Shown: positions 61,365-64,000 of the stretch, piece after piece | Numbering within the stretch: the stretch's first letter is position 1 | How the letters are laid out: every line of letters starts with the position of its first letter | Assembly (NCBI RefSeq): GCF_001729745.1 | Contig: NZ_CP017186.1 | Coordinates: forward strand, 3,286,001 to 3,350,000 | Direction of reading: 5' to 3' | DNA: 64,000 nt | Source: Enterobacter hormaechei subsp. hoffmannii | GTDB taxonomy: Bacteria > Pseudomonadota > Gammaproteobacteria > Enterobacterales > Enterobacteriaceae | Position numbers and translations under genes: made by a program | Notes under the pieces: model-generated | What the model was told of the DNA's origin: nothing | Databases searched by the model: none | Seen by the model: the letters and a program-made list of their open reading frames with translations, nothing else

Positions 61365-62432
61365 ATGCGTAAACAAACCCGCTTTAAATTCAATGCCTAC
61401 CTGACCCGCGTCGCGGAGCTGAACGACATTTCCACCGATGACGTGGCGAAGAAATTCACCGTCGAGCCGTCGGTCACGCAAACCATGATGGACACCGTGC
61501 AGGAATCATCCTCATTCCTGACGAAAATCAACATCGTGCCGGTCGACGAACTGAAAGGCGAAAAGGTCGGTGTGGGCGTTAACGGCACAATCGCGAGCAC
61601 CGCTGATACTGACGGCGACGGTGAGCGTGAAACCGCTGATTTTACTGCGCTGGAGTCCAATAAATACGAATGCGCACAGATTAACTTTGACTTCCATATC
61701 CGCTATAAACAGCTCGACCTGTGGGCGCGATTCCAGGACTTCCAGACCCGTATCCGTAACGCCATTATCAAGCGTCAGGCGCTCGATTTCATCATGGCCG
61801 GTTTCAATGGTATTGAGCGCGCCGCAAAATCTGACCGCAAAAAAAATCCGATGCTTCAGGATGTGGCGGTGGGCTGGTTGCAGAAGTACCGCAATGAAGC
61901 GCCAGCGCGTGTGATGTCAAAAATCACCGACGAGGACGGCGCGGTCATTTCCGATGTGATCCGCGTGGGTAAAAACGGCGACTATGCGAACCTCGACGCG
62001 CTGGTCATGGATGCCACCGGCAACCTGATTGATGAGATTTATCAGGATGACCCGGAGCTGGTTGTCATCACCGGTCGCAAGCTGATGGCGGATAAATACT
62101 TCCCTATCGTCAATAAAGACCAGGAAAACAGTGAGTCGCTGGCCGCTGACATCATCATCAGCCAGAAGCGAATCGGCAACCTGCCTGCCGTGCGCGTGCC
62201 TTACTTCCCGGCGAATGCCCTGATGGTGACGCGTCTCGATAACCTGTCTATCTACTTCATGGATGACGCGCATCGCCGCAGCATCATCGAAAACCCGAAG
62301 AAAGACCGCATCGAGAACTACGAGTCAATGAATACCGACTACGTGGTCGAGGCATACGCTGCCGGTTGCCTGATTGAAAATATCAAGCTCGGTGACTTTA
62401 CCGCACCTGCTGTACCGGAAAGCGGAGAGTAA
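61365..62432 (+). CDS. N: Major capsid protein gpN
   Basis: HK97-like coat subunit of 355 residues (P2 gpN 357). N-terminal scaffold-interacting stretch MRKQTRFKFNAYLTRVAEL, removed in P2 by gpO at about residue 31, then DDVAKKFTVEPSVTQTMMD and later GFNGIERAAKSDR. Follows O with 55 bases. Confidence 0.96.
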   Translation: MRKQTRFKFNAYLTRVAELNDISTDDVAKKFTVEPSVTQTMMDTVQESSSFLTKINIVPVDELKGEKVGVGVNGTIASTADTDGDGERETADFTALESNKYECAQINFDFHIRYKQLDLWARFQDFQTRIRNAIIKRQALDFIMAGFNGIERAAKSDRKKNPMLQDVAVGWLQKYRNEAPARVMSKITDEDGAVISDVIRVGKNGDYANLDALVMDATGNLIDEIYQDDPELVVITGRKLMADKYFPIVNKDQENSESLAADIIISQKRIGNLPAVRVPYFPANALMVTRLDNLSIYFMDDAHRRSIIENPKKDRIENYESMNTDYVVEAYAAGCLIENIKLGDFTAPAVPESGE

Positions 62433-62435
62433 GCC

Positions 62436-63191
62436 ATGACGAGTCCCGCAGCGCGTCACATGATGCGGGTCTCGGCCTCTGAAACAGCGCGGCGGGCTGC
62501 TGTCCCGCTGCGCAATGCAACTGCCTATGAGCAGATGCTCGTTAAGCTGGCCGCAGACAACCGCACGCTAAAACAAATCCGATCCAATGAGCGCAAGGCA
62601 GATAAAAAGCGTGAGCTGCTGCCGTTCTATCTGCCATGGGTGGCTGGCGTCCTCGCAAACGGCAAGGGCGCTCAGGATGACATCGTCATGACGGTCATGC
62701 TGTGGCGTCTCGATGCTGACGATATCGCCGGGGCGCTGGAAATTGCCCGTTACGCCATGACCTATGGCCTGACCATGCCGACCGGTCGACGTCCGACGCC
62801 TTACCTGCTGGCCGAAGAGGTGGCACTGGCCGCGCAGCGCCTGCTCGCTGCAAAACAGCCGGTCGAACTGGCGAACCTGCTCGACACCATTGCGCTGACT
62901 GAACGCGCTGACATGCCCGATATCGTGCGCGCGAAGCTGCACAAAATCACCGGCTATGTCCTGCGTGATGCGAATCAACTGCCCGAGGCGCTGGCGCACC
63001 TGCAACGTGCGATCCAGTTAGAACGCACAATCGGTGTGAAAAAGGATATCGAGCAGTTAGAGCGCCAGCTCAGGCCAAAACCCGAACCGGCACCGAAAAC
63101 CAAAACGACTAAACCGCGCACGCGCAAACCTGCCGCCAAACCGGCGGCACGTCGCGGGCGTCCACCAAAGGCGGCAAAAGCCGCAGGTTAA
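62436..63191 (+). CDS. M: Terminase small (endonuclease) subunit gpM
   Basis: Cos-binding and cutting subunit of 251 residues (P2 247). Conserved N-terminal MTSPAARHMMRVSA, central TPYLLAEEVALAAQRLL, and a lysine/proline/arginine-rich tail (PKTKTTKPRTRKPAAKPAARR) for DNA contact. Starts 3 bases after the N stop. Confidence 0.94.
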   Translation: MTSPAARHMMRVSASETARRAAVPLRNATAYEQMLVKLAADNRTLKQIRSNERKADKKRELLPFYLPWVAGVLANGKGAQDDIVMTVMLWRLDADDIAGALEIARYAMTYGLTMPTGRRPTPYLLAEEVALAAQRLLAAKQPVELANLLDTIALTERADMPDIVRAKLHKITGYVLRDANQLPEALAHLQRAIQLERTIGVKKDIEQLERQLRPKPEPAPKTKTTKPRTRKPAAKPAARRGRPPKAAKAAG

Positions 63192-63290
63192 CCGAGCGCT
63201 CCCCGAGCCGGGCGGCACGCCGGTCAAAGCGGGTATCAATTGCCCTGACTGCGACCGGCGTCCACCGCCCACCTATTACCCGAGGTTGTC

Positions 63291-63797
63291 ATGACGACGC
63301 TGATTATTGAGCAAAACAAAGAGCCGCAGGATGTGCCGGGCGTGGTGATACCGCCGCCGGGCGTGAGCGAGCCGGTAATCAAAAACACCCCGTTTTTTCC
63401 TGATGTTGATCCGAAGCGCGTGCGTGAGGAAATGCGGTTAGAGCAGACCGTTTCCCCTGTGCGCCTGCGCCGGGCAATTAAGACCGCCATCGCGGAGACG
63501 AACGCGGAGCTTGGCGAATGGCGCGAGCGTCAGCTCGATGCCGGTTACGCCACGCTGGCGGATGTCCCGACCGACAGGCTCGACGGCGAAAGTGTGCGTG
63601 TTTTCCACTACTTCAACGCCGTGTGTGCCATGACGACCGCCACGCTTTACGAGCGTTTTCGCGGCGTGGATGCGACCGCCAGAGGTGACAAAAAAGCCGA
63701 CAGCATCGACAGCACTATCGATGAAATGTGGCGGGATATGCGCTGGTCTGTGGCGCGCATCCAGGACAAAGCACGCTGCATTGTGGGGCAAATCTGA
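63291..63797 (+). CDS. L: Head completion/stabilisation protein gpL
   Basis: Seals the filled head before tail joining. 168 residues (P2 169). Identified by the P2 features EMRLEQTVSPVRLRRAIKTAI, GYATLADVPTDRLDG and DEMWRDMRWSVARIQ. Its TGA overlaps the gene X ATG (ATGA). Confidence 0.94.
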   Translation: MTTLIIEQNKEPQDVPGVVIPPPGVSEPVIKNTPFFPDVDPKRVREEMRLEQTVSPVRLRRAIKTAIAETNAELGEWRERQLDAGYATLADVPTDRLDGESVRVFHYFNAVCAMTTATLYERFRGVDATARGDKKADSIDSTIDEMWRDMRWSVARIQDKARCIVGQI

Positions 63798-64000
63798 TGA
63801 AAGCGTATGCGCTACAGGGCGACACCCTCGACGCGATTTGTGTGCGGTACTACGGGCGCACCGAGGGCGTGGTCGAAACCGTCTTAGAAGCGAATCCCGG
63901 TCTGTCTGAGCTCGGCGTCATCCTGCCGCACGGCACGGCAATTGAACTGCCAGAGACCGACAGCGCGGCCAGAACCGAAACGGTGAATCTATGGGACTGA
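63797..64000 (+). CDS. X: Tail protein gpX (LysM-like)
   Basis: 67 residues, equal to P2 gpX: QGDTLDAICVRYYGRTEGVVETVLEANPGLSELG, a LysM-type fold that helps tail assembly and may bind peptidoglycan. Start overlaps the L stop. Its TGA ends exactly at the last base of the window, so the gene is complete. A following ATG at 63991 (ATGGGACTGA) may begin the next gene (holin in related phages). Confidence 0.95.
   Translation: MKAYALQGDTLDAICVRYYGRTEGVVETVLEANPGLSELGVILPHGTAIELPETDSAARTETVNLWD

Larger units (their letters stand above)
48799..64000. mobile_element. P2/186/Fels-2-type prophage (left part; continues past window)
   Basis: At least 15.2 kb of a P2-like temperate phage. Order from the left junction: int, cI, cox-like, cII, fil, small early genes, A, SOS-regulated accessory genes, cos, then Q and P (minus) and O, N, M, L, X (plus). 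This is the P2 map opened at att. All essential genes seen are intact, so the prophage may be functional. Tail, lysis, ogr and attR must be to the right. Confidence 0.93.

Overview
The window is a chromosomal stretch from an enteric bacterium of the Enterobacteriaceae, most like Enterobacter or a close relative (Lelliottia, Leclercia). Evidence: gene order and protein sequences closely match the E. coli K-12 interval pgpC to yfiB, rrnG included, and the 16S rRNA variable regions look Enterobacter-like. Several E. coli neighbours are absent (yfiE and eamB between srmB and grcA; yfiL beside aroF). Local additions are murQ/murP, a DUF4385 gene, an SMP-30 lactonase gene and a metal-type PepSY/DUF2946 pair. 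Species cannot be fixed from this alone.

Layout of the core part (1-48.8 kb). 1-4.1 kb: end-truncated pgpC, the N-acetylmuramate genes murP and murQ, the divergent RpiR-type regulator yfhH, and ferredoxin yfhL. 4.1-10.7 kb (minus strand): acpS-pdxJ-recO-era-rnc, with the RNase III autoregulatory stem-loop before rnc, then lepB-lepA. 10.8-13.6 kb: the envelope-stress operon rpoE-rseA-rseB-rseC with a sigma-E promoter and an rseD-like leader ORF. 13.9-20.3 kb: nadB (NadR box), trmN6, srmB, grcA (FNR box), ung, yfiF. 20.5-28.2 kb: trxC, tapT, patZ, pssA, yfiM, kgtP and the DUF4385 gene. 28.3-33.6 kb: a complete rRNA operon on the minus strand (16S, tRNA-Glu, 23S, 5S) with two promoters. 33.7-38.1 kb: clpB (sigma-32 promoter), pgeF, rluD. 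38.2-44.1 kb: bamD, raiA (CRP site), pheL attenuator and pheA, SMP-30 gene, tyrA, aroF (TyrR boxes). 44.6-48.7 kb: the c-di-GMP operon yfiR-dgcN-yfiB and the PepSY/DUF2946 pair.

From about 48.8 kb to the right edge the window holds a P2/186/Fels-2-type temperate prophage, cut off by the window end. Its left junction lies at what appears to be the last codons of rplS. In order: integrase, an unusual CI-type repressor with two tandem helix-turn-helix domains, Cox/Apl-like switch protein, CII, Fil, small early genes, the HUH replication protein gpA, two SOS (LexA-box) controlled accessory transcription units, a structured region containing a recognisable 19-bp P2-type cos site, and the head genes Q, P, O, N, M, L and tail gene X. 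Lysis, tail and tail-fibre genes and attR must lie beyond base 64000.

Most notable for follow-up: the accessory cargo between gpA and cos (55.5-57.2 kb), where P2 itself carries tin and old. Here it carries two near-identical LexA-operator promoter modules (one doubling as an apparent intrinsic terminator), a DinI-like gene, a two-helix membrane protein and an unrecognised 85-residue protein. Next are the double-HTH repressor and the rplS integration site.
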